From contig NC_079516.1 in the NCBI RefSeq assembly GCF_000801105.2, forward strand, positions 5,208,001-5,272,000: a stretch of DNA of 64,000 bases, written 5' to 3'. Position numbers and translations under genes: made by a program. A model generated the notes under the pieces. The model worked only from the letters and a program-made list of their open reading frames with translations. It searched no databases and was not told where the DNA came from. Each line of letters opens with the position of its first letter. The stretch's first letter is position 1. Positions 46,839 to 58,815 of this stretch are shown one piece after another. This DNA is from Raphanus sativus. Lineage: Eukaryota > Streptophyta > Magnoliopsida > Brassicales > Brassicaceae.

Positions 46839-48716
46839 TCAGAGCTTGTGGAGGATGAGATGGGCTCCAAACTGAGGACGAGTGGTCATGACTATCTGAG
46901 GCGCATGAACATAAGAAGGAGAGAGCTCAAAGGAGAATCTCTGGAGAATCAAAGCCATTGCCATCTTGGCCTCAAACAGAGAGAAGTTCTGACCAATGCA
47001 GATCCTCAGTCCCCACCCAAAGGGGAAGTAACAGACCTGGTTCTTTGTTGCTTTTGAGATCCCTTCTTTGAAACGCTCCGGCTTAAACTCCCCTGCATCT
47101 TCCCCCCATAGCTTGGTGTCGCGATGAACAAGAGCAGTTGGTATGTAAACTCTAACACCAGCTGGAAGTGTAAGCTCTCCTAGCTTCACTTCTTTGTTGA
47201 CTTCTCTTCTAAGCTCAGCCACCGGAGGGTATAGCCTCAAAACCTCACTGAAGATCATACTCATCTGTTGACAATGAAAACTCAAGTATTCAATCTTGTA
47301 AACTATATATGTCTTGAAGTCTTTTTGTGCAAGTAAATGGTGAAAGTTTTACTTACCACTTTGAGGTTGCTAAGAGAATCTATATCAGGTTTGTATCATT
47401 ATCATCACCGAGTATATGCCTCACTTCCTCTCTCGCCCGTTCTTGCCAGTCTTGGTGATGGCTTAACAGAATCATTGTCCACACCAACAGCACTGCAGTT
47501 GTCTCTTGTCCTGCGAAATAAAACATCTTGCACTCTCTCAAAACTTCTTCTACGCTCATTCCATTTCCTCCAGATTCCTCTGAACTCGATGCAAGCAGTA
47601 TCCCCAACAAATCATTATGTTCTGCTTCTCCAGCTTCCCTCCTCTTCCTCACCATACCTCTCAGTATTGTGTCTATCTCTTTGTCTATTTCTTTTATCTT
47701 CCTATTGTTCTTTGTTGGGTAAAACCTAACACCAAACAAACAACAACTTCTTTCACAACTCTCACAGTCTTCAAGTTTGTTTGACACAAGAAGTGTGTGT
47801 GCTTTCACTAACCTTAGTCCAGGGATGTAAGGTTTCTTAAGCTCTTCCGCAATGAGCTGAGATAATTCCCCTTGGAGCTCAAATATCCTCTGTCCTTGTC
47901 TATAGCTGCTTCCAAAAGCAGCGTGCGAGATCCCATCCGCAGTCAGATTCACAAGCCAAGGCCAAACATCCACCTCACAAGAAGACTCTTTATCCGTGAA
48001 CAGTTTCTCCCATTGGCACACAACCTCGCTGGAACAATGGTGGAACGCAGGGACCATGTTCTGTCCAACCAATAAGCATCAGGTGGTTAGAGAGAGAGAT
48101 CACACACACACAAACTTGGTTAGAGAGACAAAAACCTTGATCTTCTCAAGGTGAAAAGCAGGGTTGATGATCCTCTTGTGTCTCGCCCACTTATCTCCCT
48201 TAGAGCTAGCGAGCCCGCCTAGTAACAATCTGATCAAAGGGAAAGAAGTAGCTTTCTCAAAGCCGTGTACGTTACCAAAAGCCTCCTTGATATGCTCTGG
48301 ATTCGTTATCATGATCACTGGATCTGGTCCATTCCATGTGAAGAACGTCCTTCCTGTTTCCACCAAACATTACTCAATCAAGTCGAAACAAAAGGGGGTA
48401 CTATCTAAAACAGAGGAGTCAGTCCACCTCTAGAGAGAGAGACAGTACCGTGAGAGTTGAACATCTTCAAGGTGAGAGGAAGGAGACGTGGGGTGATATC
48501 ATCCGTTAGAGTGATGGGTTTTGATCTTGCCTCTATCAACATTTTAACATTCCTCTTAGTATCTCCGATGAGAGGAGTGTAAGGGGTTCCAGGGAGACCT
48601 TGTCTTCTCAGGTAACTCTCTAGCTTCTTTGGTCTTAGCCACACCCAGTTCACAACCCTCATCAACACAACTGCTAAAACCACAATTATAGCACCTGCAA
48701 TTATTGGTAAAGACAT
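46839..48716 (-). pseudogene. CYP72A: CYP72A gene 5 with a single-base frameshift
   Basis: Five exons on minus (48449-48716, 48136-48353, 47813-48060, 47357-47725, 46839-47264) would give about 509 residues. All splice signals and catalytic motifs are intact: [13 protein letters not shown] and [10 protein letters not shown]. One base is missing in the T run at 47390-47392, shortly before the end of exon 4. This truncates the frame at DDNDTNLI, while the phases of all other exons are right. Because the loss is a single homopolymer base in an otherwise clean gene, a sequencing error is plausible and the gene may be functional. Its place beside RPL18A suggests the CYP72A7-9 side of the Arabidopsis cluster. 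Confidence 0.9.
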
Positions 48717-49297
48717 CCTATTCTTCTCTCACTCACTCTTGGTACTGCAAGTTTGAGACCTTTTTCTATTACTCAAGGTGGTTATATCATCTAATTATAG
48801 AAGAGTCTTATCTTAATCAATAATGGGATTCACCAACAGTTCTTCCCACGTGTTTTGGGAAGAGTAGTGTGGTTGGTTAATTACGTGTAAAGCAGATTAT
48901 ATGTATGATTTTGTGTATAAATTACGAAAATGGCGTGTACTAGTTTCCACGTGAATCTTACCTTTATTGCAGTTTAGTTTTTTAATTCTGTAAAAGAGAA
49001 GCGCTAAGCATTTGATAATTATAAAGAGAACCACTAATCATAATGAACTCAACTCTTTTGCAGGTGAAAGTGATGGGATTGCATCTACATAACAGCAGAT
49101 TTTGAGATACAGTAAACACTTCCCTCTTAACACTATTTTCGAAGCAGCAAAACTGATGAAAATTGCCAGTCAATCTGAATATTCGTATCAAATATAGATA
49201 ACTTAAAAAAAAAGAATTCAAGAGACAGACAGGGAAACAAGAACCTTAAGTCTGATCTGGTTGAAAAGGCTGAGGAGGAATCATGCAAAGATTAGTT
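48717..49297. other. CYP72A gene 5 promoter region
   Basis: It contains the conserved cacgtgttttggg/ggcgtgtactagtttccacg segment (a G-box CACGTG at about 48848) shared with the upstream regions of the other right-hand copies. No gene is visible. Confidence 0.55.
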
Positions 49298-50133
49298 TTA
49301 CATAAAAGATTGGGCTTTTGACGCCTTGTATGTAGTCTTGAGCTTCCTGGTTAGTGGCCTGACCTTCCTGAATACAAGAGGGAACTTGATCTTGGAGTTG
49401 TGAAACTGCTTGGTGCTCTCTCTCTTGGAGAGACTTGCAGAGACAGTGGCGGTCTTGATGATCTGAATGCAAGGGAACCTCACTCTATGACGAGAAGCCA
49501 TCTCAGTGTACATCGGCTCCACTGCACCATTGAGTGTGGTGTTCACGGAACTCCTTGTACATGTTGTGGTACCCAGTTCCGCTCTGGTAAAGCAGCCAGA
49601 TACCATAGTTGTAGATCTTCGTGGGGGTTGATTCTTCTCAACAATCTACAAGAGTAGAGAACGACACAATCACATACAAAGCACCCAAACATCCAGAATC
49701 ACAAAGACTGAACTCTGAAATGTAATTGTAAACCTCACTGATAGCAAGCATCTGCCGTTGGTACAATCATCATTGCGTCACTCACCAATCACCATTCACC
49801 AAAACTTGGACTTGGCGAGGACTTCATTAGTAGCCCATAGCTTCTTCCTGTAATTAAAACTTAGGCTGAACATCTTTCTCTGTTGTGAGTGCTCTCCCAA
49901 CCACTTGATACTGATGAGAAACTGCTCAAAGAAACAAACTTTGCATTAGAAGCAATCAATTATACAACAAAAAAGATAACATCTTTAACAAACCCCCTAA
50001 AACAGAGCATTGCACATTCAAACTCATCCTAGAGATTCCAACCTATCTATGCATACGACACATTCTCCCGACCGAACCCATGTTCCTTCCTATATGATAG
50101 AAAGAACCAAACTTTACCCGGAAAGGCGACCAT
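49298..50133 (-). pseudogene. RPL18A: Ribosomal protein L18a pseudogene (AT3G14600-like)
   Basis: Four pieces of eL20/L18a are present on minus: a start (MVAF, 50133), then HQYQVVGRALTTEKDVQPK (about 49870-49921), then KKLWATNEVLAKSKFW (about 49800-49850). The last block is [20 protein letters not shown] ... [16 protein letters not shown] (49298-49560). Lesions: a TGA directly after KSKFW, with about 12 following residues (YFLRKLKKVKKS in the family) replaced by unrelated sequence, and a frameshift at KEFRE/TTLNG near 49552. Splice borders are still recognisable, so it was a normal multi-exon gene, not a retrocopy. L18a is a 60S subunit protein; other copies must serve the genome. Confidence 0.88.
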
Positions 50134-50308
50134 TTTCAACGGAGAGATGAAGCTCCAACAAGATCAGGAGACAGAGAACTTGCCGAGGCACGCTGATGAA
50201 GAAAACTATAAAAGAGACAAATCCTAGGCCCGTTTCTATGGGTTTTTCATTTTCCTAATGGGCCTTCAATCATTACTTTTTTGATCAAACTTGTAATCTA
50301 TATCCAGA
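50134..50308. other. RPL18A upstream region (source of array fragments)
   Basis: The leader and promoter of the L18a pseudogene. Similar sequence recurs at 44385-44450 and 46560-46790 inside the CYP72A array. No gene is visible. Confidence 0.55.
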
Positions 50309-51000
50309 GACATCACTAGGGCTGGCCAAAAAATCTGAATTCGAAAAACCAAACCGAATCGGATTCAAAAAAGTAGCACCGAATCCGAACCGAAATCGAT
50401 TAAATATCCGAACGGGTTCAAAATTTCGGTATTTAAAGAACCGAAACCAAATCCGATCCGAACCGAAATATTTTGGGTACCCGATTGTATCCGAAATAAA
50501 TTTATATATTTAAATATATACATTATTTTATATATAATGTATATTAAAAATATTGAAAATATATAAGATACCTTTAAGTTTTCCAAAATACTCGGAAAAT
50601 ATATGCAAATAGTCAAAAGTAAATGTTTAAAATAGCTAAAGTATACTGAAAACACCAAAATAATTAAATATCTATTGATTATTTATTCAAATATTCAAAG
50701 AAACCAATTTATATGTTAAATTAAGGTATTTGACATATATGTTATGAAAATTTATATGTAATATATTATCTTTCTTATAGATTTTGAAAATTTAAAGTAT
50801 ATAATGAATTTTGAAAATTTAAAAACATTTTAAATGGGTTATCCGAACCCGACCCGAACCCGCAAAAATCCGAACCGAACCCGAACCGAAATTTAGAAAT
50901 ATCCGAATGGGGCTGAAATCTTTGATCCCAAAACCCCGAAACCCGAATGGACTGAACTGAAACCCGAATGGGTACCCGAAGGCCCAGCCCTAGACATCGC
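50309..51000. mobile_element. hAT-like non-autonomous element (tagggctgg family)
   Basis: The element (50317-50992, 676 bp) starts tagggctgg and ends cagcccta, an inverted pair. It is flanked by gacatcac (50309-50316) and gacatcgc (50993-51000), 7 of 8 bases equal. Both sides are full of ccgaaccgaa/cccgaac repeats around an AT-rich core, as in a common Brassicaceae hAT MITE family. No coding capacity. Confidence 0.82.
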
Positions 51001-51451
51001 TGTCAACAGAAACAGGCCCTACTAGTATATCCTCTCACACGTGTCTGACACGCTCCGCACTTATTCAGGCGTTTGACGCGTTTCTCTTTTCTCTCAGAAC
51101 ATGTTTTTTTCCCCCACAAGTCTCTCTCTCCTTCCGTATAACCGAAAACGAAACGACTGCGTTTCACGCTGATCGAAAGAAAACAGAGAAAGTCGCCATT
51201 ATATTATAGTAATAATAGATACGACGTTTGTCTCTGTGTCTCTCTGTTTCCAGTAATTAATCAACCACCAGAAAAAACATAAAAAAGACGCACTGTTATC
51301 GAACCAAAGCACTCATCGTGATGATGATGTTCGTGTCGATGTGGATGGGTTTGGTTTCGTGAGATTAGAAGAAATTGAATGATCCTCTGTTTTTAACAAG
51401 AAAAAAGCAGTAACCTTTGGAGTCTCTCTCTTGAAACTCAAAACAAACAAA
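51001..51451 (+). promoter_or_regulatory. NTMC2T6.2 promoter and leader
   Basis: It contains a CT-rich stretch (tctctctctccttcc, about 51120) and a long leader with no obvious intron. The transcription start is not determinable here. Confidence 0.5.
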
Positions 51452-54368
51452 ATGGAGTGTTCGGTGTTCCATCATGTGGTGATCGTGTTGATGTTACTTT
51501 GGCTTCTCTCTTACTTGAACCGATCACACGCCCTTTTCTATTTCCTCTCTCTCGTTTATCTCTACCTCGTATATTCCTTTCTCTCTCTCTTCCTCTGTTT
51601 CTGACGTTGACTTTATGTATTCCTTCATTAAAGATTTGATCTTGATGGGGGTTTCTTGTAGGTTCATGAACGGTATGTGATGAGATTGAGGAAGAAGTTT
51701 CAGTTCGAAGAGAGGAAGCAAGCTAACCAGAAACGTGTAATAATTCTTTAAAAACTTTCTCAATTTTGTATTTTTTTTTTAAAGGTGTTGACTTTAAAGC
51801 TTTTCTTTTTTTCTCTCTCTTAGGTTCTATCTGATTCTGAATCGGTGCGGTGGTTGAATCACGCTGTGGAGAAGATATGGCCTATTTGTATGGAACAGAT
51901 TGCCTCTCAGAAGATCCTGCGTCCCATCATACCTTGGTTCTTGGACAAGTATAGACCTTGGACCGCGGTAAAAAAAACTTCTCTTTCTTAATATATACTT
52001 CTTTTTTGAGTCGTAGTTATGAATGATGATGGTTTGTGTGTAGAAAGAAGCTTTGATACAACATCTTTATTTGGGAAGAAACCCGCCTTTGTTGACTGAT
52101 ATAAGGGTCCTTCGCCAATCTACCGGTGATGATCACTTGGTATATTATAGCTTCAATCTACTATGGTGGCTTGATATCTATATAGAGGAAGTAGGACTTA
52201 TGCTGAAGTGTGTATGTATATATGCAGGTGCTGGAACTTGGAATGAACTTCCTTACTGCTGATGATATGAGCGCAATATTGGCTGTGAAGTTGAGGAAAA
52301 GACTTGGGTTTGGGATGTGGACAAAGTTACATCTGACAGGAATGCATGTTGAAGGCAAGGTAATGTGTTTTTCTGTAGTTATGCTTAAACTGCTCTCTTA
52401 AATGAAGTACATTCCTTCATTCTGGATACTTTTACACTCTTGAAGGTGTTGATTGGTGTGAAGTTCCTTCGTCGATGGCCGTTCCTGGGGCGTTTACGCG
52501 TCTGTTTTGCTGAGCCGCCTTATTTCCAGATGAATGTGAAACCAATCTTCACTCATGGAGTTGATGTTGCTGTGGTTCCAGGGATTGCAGGATGGCTAGT
52601 AAGTACTAACCGCCTGTTAAGCTTATTGTAAACTTACATGTAGTGTAGAAAGTCTCATCCTTCTACTCTTTTGAGTTTGTACTACTTCTAACACTCCCAC
52701 CATTATTAGGACAAACTCTTGTCTATTGCATTTGAGCAGACTCTTGTTGAGGTAAGGTTTCCCTCATATAGCTAAAGCAAACACTGTCATTGTTACAATG
52801 AGGTCAGAGCTAAATGAAGCTTGTGTGTAACTTGCAGCCAAATATGCTTGTAGTTGATATGGAGAAATTCGTTAGCCCACAATCAGGAGGTAACCTATTT
52901 ACTTGAGCGTCTCTCAGCTTCTTATTTAATCAGTCTATATGATTACATTTTTTGTGTCTTGTGTTTTGCTTCCAGAGAATTGGTTCTTTGTTGATGAGAA
53001 AGAACCAGTTGCACACGCTCTTGTCGAAGTCGTTGAAGCATCTGATGTTAAACCATCAGATCTAAATGGTTAGAACTCACACTGAGCTAGTTTAAGTTTT
53101 CTTCCACTTTAGTAAGTTTGATCTTAAGAACTGCTCGGATTTTTGGATGCTTCTCAGGTTTATCTGATCCTTATGTGAAAGGGCAGCTCGGCGCATACAG
53201 ATTCAAAACCAAGATACTAAAGAAAACGCTCTCTCCCAAATGGCAGGAAGAGTTCAAGATCCCAATCTTGACATGGGACTCTCCCAACATACTCAACATC
53301 GAAGTACAAGACAAAGACCGGTTCAGCGACGACAGCCTAGGCGACTGTTCGGTGAACATTGCAGAGTTCAGAGGCGGGCAGAGAAACGATATGTGGTTGC
53401 CTCTTCAGAACATCAAGATGGGGAGGCTTCACCTCGCTATTACAGTAACGGAGGAGGACGAAGGGAAGGTAGATGATGACCCGTTTGAAGGAGCAACGAT
53501 AAGTAAAGAAGACATGTGGGCTTCTTTTGCTTCTGACGATGCAAACAGAGGCTCCTTCTCTTCGGTGGTGTCTGATAAGTCTCCGAGGGTTAGGGATAAT
53601 CTTGAACCGATCAACATTGAAGGACAAGAAGAGACTGGGATATGGGTGCATCAGCCAGGGACTGAAGTCTCGCAGATATGGGAGCCAAGGAAAGGCAAGA
53701 GTCGATGCGTTGATAACAACATACGTGGAGTTACTCATGAGGCTTCTACTGGTAGTAACGAGAGCAGCAGCCCTGATGAGAACCAGGAAGGGAAGAAGAC
53801 AGTGAAGTCTGTTGGAGGACTGAAGAAAGTTGGTTTAGTGTTTCATAAGAAGAAGGAAGAGTCAGGGAGCTTGGAGAAGGATGTTAGGTCTCCTAGGATC
53901 AACTTGAAGGCGTTAAACCGGAAGGATGCTGGGGGTAAGTACATAGTTGAAGACCGTTTGTCAGGGCCTTTGTCAGGGCCTTTGATAGGTAGAAGTCCAA
54001 AGGGTGAGAGCTTTGGCTCTGAAGACGCTCAGAACAAGGGACACATGAAGGATGTTGCAAAGAGCATTCTGAAACACGCGGAGAAGCATTTAAAGAATGC
54101 GTTTTCGCGTAAAGGGTCGAGAAAGTCGAGAGATGATGAGTGCTCAACGGTTCCTGAGTCTGAGTCTGTGTTGGGTTCAGAATGTAAATGTGAATATTCT
54201 GATGATGATACTGCTGCGGTTAGCAGTGTGCAGGGGACACCGAGAAAAGCAAAACCTGAAGGTAAAGCTGTCAAGGCAGGAGAAGATGGTCATGTGAATA
54301 CATCAGCAAATATTGATGCTTCTGCTGGAGCTGAGAAAGTCTCCACGCCAAGAAAAGTCCAAGGATAG
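51452..54368 (+). CDS. NTMC2T6.2: NTMC2T6.2, SMP- and C2-domain membrane protein
   Basis: Ten exons (51452-51568, 51662-51736, 51824-51967, 52044-52139, 52228-52359, 52446-52598, 52710-52751, 52838-52889, 52976-53068, 53158-54368) give 704 residues; phases agree. An N-terminal membrane span (VVIVLMLLWLLSYL) is followed by an SMP lipid-transfer domain from about residue 70 to 250 (ESVRWLNHAVEKIWPICMEQ ... FTHGVDVAVVPGIAGWLDKL). A C2 domain covers about 280-390 (LSDPYVKGQLGAYRFKTKIL, DKDRFSDDSLGDC), and then a long charged, Ser/Lys-rich tail. This is the plant NTMC2 (synaptotagmin/extended-synaptotagmin-like) family, thought to tether membranes and move lipids at contact sites. Type 6 and AT3G14590 are inferred from the long tail and synteny. 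The tail contains a short repeat (two LSGPLSGPL-type units). Confidence 0.92.
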
Positions 54369-54889
54369 AAAAGAAACATTTAGGTTAATAAAAGGCTTGT
54401 TAATTTGAGTAGTTTTAAATTTTACACCAAAGGAATATTGTACAGCTTTTGAGTTTTTTTGAGTCTATGTGTTTAGTTTACAGCTTTTTAGTGTGTCTTT
54501 TGCTTCTACCCACTTGTTCTCCCAGTAAAAGAACAGAGTGAGAATAGTTACTGCGAATCTATTCTAATCACTGGCTTTGAAACTATTCTAGCTATTCTCA
54601 AGCAATTTCTCTGTTTCACATCTTTCATAGAAAGAAGTTTGACTATTGACCGTGTTCTGATTAGCGGGACAACACTAATAGATAGAACATACGGTTTTCC
54701 ATGTGTTACATAAGACCTCTGCCGTAAGACACAAGCTGTTCTCAAGAGCTTTCACAAAGAAGCAGATATATGAAGTAAACATGTTATTGACATATAGCAG
54801 ACGCATGGATCATTGGGTATGTATTGCTTACTTTTAATCTTCATCATGTAAAGTTGCCTCTACAGACGTGCCTTTAGTGTTAGGAAAAA
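54369..54889. other. NTMC2T6.2 3' region, no other gene seen
   Basis: Likely 3' UTR (a possible polyadenylation signal aataaa occurs in gttaataaaagg near 54387) and spacer. Confidence 0.5.
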
Positions 54890-55290
54890 GGCACTAGCAT
54901 TTTGATTTTGGCAGGAAAACGTGAATTAGTTTTGGCGGGAAAAACGTGATTCCTCGATTTTAGTGAGAAAACATAAATTTTTTGATTTGGTGGAAAAATT
55001 AATTTTATGATCCTGGCATAAAATATAGTTTTGGTGAAAAAAATAGTTTTGTAACTTTTTAAAAAATGTATTTTCAAAATTTAAAAGAAATAAAATAATT
55101 GATAAATACTAATGGGTGTCCATGGACATGCGGCATACCACCTATTGGAATTGGTTTTTATTGGTCTTGGACATCTGTTTGGATCATTGAACATTTGTTT
55201 GGACTATTGTCCAATATAAACCACCCAATACTATCCATAATTGAAATGGTCCAATTGAGTTATGGACAGACCATTTGAGAACTCTAGTCT
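54890..55290. repeat. E2F-motif repeat, copy A
   Basis: The first part carries spaced variants of ttttggcgggaaaacgtga, including an exact TTTGGCGGGAAA at 54931-54942. The second part (attggtcttggacatctgtttgg ... gaccatttgag) matches the end of copies B and C at 60200-61080. It is a decayed member of the same repeat family. Confidence 0.7.
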
Positions 55291-57287
55291 TTAATTTTTT
55301 TTTTTTAATTAGGCTTGGAAAAGAAAAACTGGAATCCAGCCAATATAACCAAAACCGGAATTAGTCCGAAACTCTCAAATATTTGAATAGTTCCCATATT
55401 TTTAAATTAAGAATAACTGAACCCAGAACCGAATATATAAAAATAATTATTATATATACATTTAGTATATTTATCATTTAAATATCTATTAAAAGTATCG
55501 AAAATATTTAAAGAAAATTAAATTGTAATAAAGTATCCAAATTATGCGAAGGTATCTGAAACTATCCAAATATTTTTATCTGAAATATTCAAAATAATCA
55601 AAATCTAGGTTAAGACCTGCACTTTACGCAGGGTGAACTTATATAATAAAAATTAAAAATATATAGTATTGGCAAATTTAATATGTATACAATTATGTTT
55701 TCTTTATATAATCATCTATATGTTGGCCCAAGCATTTGTAATTGTAGTTGTGGACCGAAATTTATTTTGAATTTATGATGAGCCTGTTCGATTTGGGCTT
55801 AATTTTTTTTATCATCCTGTTTGTACCTATAAAAACCATAATGTGGTCATCAAGTAAATTTTATTACAAAAACAGGTTCTACAATTTTTTTTAATACATT
55901 ACTTTAACATCACCAACAGCTTAGTATTGGTTCCAAAATTGAATTAATTTGACCTTAGTCTTGCACAGAGTTTTGAAGGGTTTCAATTAGACGACTATAT
56001 TGATGCAGCCTATTTTCTTATATACATATATTAATTTGAATATTTATTAAATAAAAATTCATATTAATATAATTTTATGATTATTTGTATTTTGTTATAA
56101 CAAAACAAATTAAGTAATTAATCACAAAACTTTCAGAGTGGGATTTTAGAATTTCTAATAATTTATAGTCATTTTAAAAAATTCAAAATATAACATATAC
56201 GAAAAAATATAATTTTTTATTATATGGTTAATGAGATTGTTTAATTTCTTTTAATAATATAAAAGTAGGCAAAAATGAATATTTATAAATATTAAGATAT
56301 TATAATATGATTTTTTAATTTTATTAATGTAAAATTCAAAATTAAAATATTAAGGTTTCAATACTTTTTCAATACAAATTTATAATTAACATATTTATCT
56401 ATTTGTATATGTTATATAGTTTAATTTTAAACTATATTAATATATAATATGAATGTCTATTAAATGAGACTTCATATTCTTACGGTTTATGATCATTTGT
56501 ATCATTTTATTACAAAAAGCTAAACCATTTATCACAAACTTTTAGTGTGAGAAATTTAACGTTTTTAGTAATTTATAGTCAGTTTAAAAATTAAAAATAT
56601 AACATATAAGAAAAAAATTAATTTTTTATTATATGGTTAATGTGATTGTTTTAATATATTTTAATAATTTAAAATTAAAAAATAAAAGATAAGATACAAA
56701 AATTGTTATCAAATATTTATTATTTATAATCATTAATTGTCATGTATACATTAATCATATTAGTTACTTCTTTAGCTTTTATTTAAAGAAAGTGCGAGAA
56801 TATTTTTTATACTCTATTTATCAATTTGATAGTTAGTTTAATAAAAAGTATAATATAAGTAAAGATGCACCAACCTATTTTTCTAAGAATTTTGAATTTC
56901 ATTGTCATTGTGACACATGGCTACAAAATAATGTTGTAATGTTTTTCAGTTAATATATAAGGGATATCTAACTTTTTCGTAGTCATTCTAGTTATTCGAC
57001 ATTTTACCCAAAATACCTGATATTTAATCTAGAAATAACCGAACTGGAACCAAATAAGAACCCCAACTTTTTTCGAGTATTTTGGTTTGTAGTTTTACTA
57101 TCTAAAACTACACAAACCAAACCTAAAAATACCTGAACTGAAAATAATTCAATTAGCGAATGAATCTTTTAATTCTTTACCTGAATTACCCGATACCCGA
57201 TATCCTAACAGAGCAAAAATATCCAGGCCCGTATTCTTAACTGGAGAATGCAGGTTCAACTCAATCGGTTTATGGCAGGCAGTATAT
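55291..57287. mobile_element. Degenerate hAT-like repeat with a Helitron nested inside
   Basis: The outer sequence (about 55310-55600 and 56965-57230) is rich in accgaa/gaaccgaa motifs and has ends like aggcttgg and ccaggccc, as in the element at 50317. Inside it, 55605-56964 read on minus starts TCCCTTATATATTAACTG (preceded by A). It ends with a hairpin (cctgc/gcagg, 55616-55632), 7 nt and CTAG, a Helitron layout. The base after CTAG is A, not the expected T, so the 3' border is less certain. No gene is visible. Confidence 0.55.
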
Positions 57288-57804
57288 TACTCCCTCCGTT
57301 CGTTTATAATTGACGTTTTAAGAAATATGTTATAATACTCACTCCGTTTCAAATTAATCTATGTTTTAGAAAAAGTATCTGTTTCAAAAAATTGTATTTT
57401 TTTGTTTTTTCAATACAATTTTTAATAAGTAACAATGATAAATTGTAAAATTCAAGACAATTAATTGTATTTGTTAAATTTTGATTGGTTGAAAGTTATG
57501 GGAAAAAGTTATTCACAAAAGTTATATATTTAATACTAAAATTTAATGTGTTTTATTAAAAAGTGTGAAAACTCAAAACATGGATCTTTTAGAAAAAGAG
57601 GGAGTATATGTTTTAACCTCTTTTCTTTTGTATTTAATGCTAAATATGATTTCATATCCGAATTTTTGACCAAAAATCATGCTATAATTATAAGGGTAGA
57701 AAATGTCATGTTTTGTTATAAGTTGTATGGATTTCTGTAAACGTCAAATATATTGACACAAGAAACCGATAGTAGAAAATCAATTATAAATGAATGGAAA
57801 AAGC
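57288..57804. mobile_element. Nested Stowaway-like MITEs
   Basis: The inner element 57338-57604 has ends ctcactccgtttcaaat and agaaaaagagggag, with TA on both sides (57336-57337, 57605-57606). It interrupts an outer one whose left end is ctccctccgttcgtttataa (57290, after TA) and whose right end is the inverted match caattataaatgaatgg near 57780-57804. Insertion order is therefore outer first, inner later. Confidence 0.72.
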
Positions 57805-57839
57805 ACTATTTATGTTTAATGAGATTAATATATTATTGG

Positions 57840-57912
57840 CTTAGAACATCTCCAATTCCACACTATTTTTCACTCTATTCTAAAATAGAGTAAACCCTTG
57901 GAGATGCTCCTA
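57840..57912. repeat. Very short Harbinger-like MITE
   Basis: About 70 bp with near-perfect inverted ends, ttagaacatctccaattcc and ttggagatgctcctaa, bordered by TTA/TAA. The centre (actctattctaaaatagagt) is itself palindromic. It is a minimal member of the family at 15985. Confidence 0.7.
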
Positions 57913-58183
57913 ATGAGATCAATAATAGTGGTAACTCTATATAAGGTGTCACACTGTCAGTCTGTCACACCCTTTAAATCTTTTTTTCTGCAGAAAATCT
58001 TTGAAAAATACCGGTTTTGTTAGTAAAGATTCCCTTATGTTCACAGAAAACAAGAAATTCCCTTATGACCCCTTAACCCCGCTTCGCTTCCCAGTACTGA
58101 TGACCCCGTTTATTTGTTCTAGAGGCTTTATCTTCTGCACTCAGATTTTAAGCTCAATTAATCGGAGTTGCAAGAGACAACTT

Positions 58184-58815
58184 TGTTGGGATTATGAAAG
58201 CCCATGTCCAACTATATTTTATCTAATTAGTATGATATTGTCTATTTTGGATCTTAATGACAAGTCCGCATGGATTTACTTTTGGTTTTCATTCCAAAAA
58301 GCCTCGTACTAATTAGAGGTGGACATCTCTTTATATATTAGACTCTCCTTTGTCTAATATCCAATGTGGGACTTAGATTGACATCTCATTTCTTGTGTGT
58401 TTCCTTTAGCGGATTACAGGGTTTCCTTTGAGAATGTATCTTCCTTAACATCTCGTTTTCTTTGAGAATGTGTTTGTCCCACAACACCCCAAGTTTCCTG
58501 ATGTTCTGACGTTTCTGCAAACAGACCTTCTTTTTCCTCTTCTACCCGTTCTTATTTAAAGGGTATTTTGGTCTTCTTGCATCTCTTTGTCAAACCGTTC
58601 TGATACCAATTGTTGGGATTGTTAAATCCCGTGTCCAACTCTATATTATCCGATTAGTACGATATTGTCTACTTTGGGCCTTAATGACAAGTCCGCATGG
58701 ATTTACTTTTGGTTTCCTTCCCAAAAAACCTCGTACTAATTAGAGTTGAACTTCTCTTTATATATTAGACTTTCCTTTATCTAATATCCGATGTGGAATT
58801 TTGTTTGATATTTCA
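58184..58815 (-). mobile_element. TRIM retrotransposon (miniature LTR element)
   Basis: Two direct repeats of exactly 205 bp (58184-58388 and 58611-58815) start tgttgggatt and end tca. They flank an internal region of only 222 bp. On the minus strand, the sequence right after the LTR ending CCCAACA is attGGTATCAGA (about 58599-58610), the standard primer-binding site for initiator Met tRNA. A purine-rich stretch (aaaggaaacacacaagaaa) precedes the other LTR. No coding capacity, as in TRIMs, which move with proteins from other elements. The LTRs differ at many sites, so it is old; no clean target duplication is seen. Confidence 0.85.
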
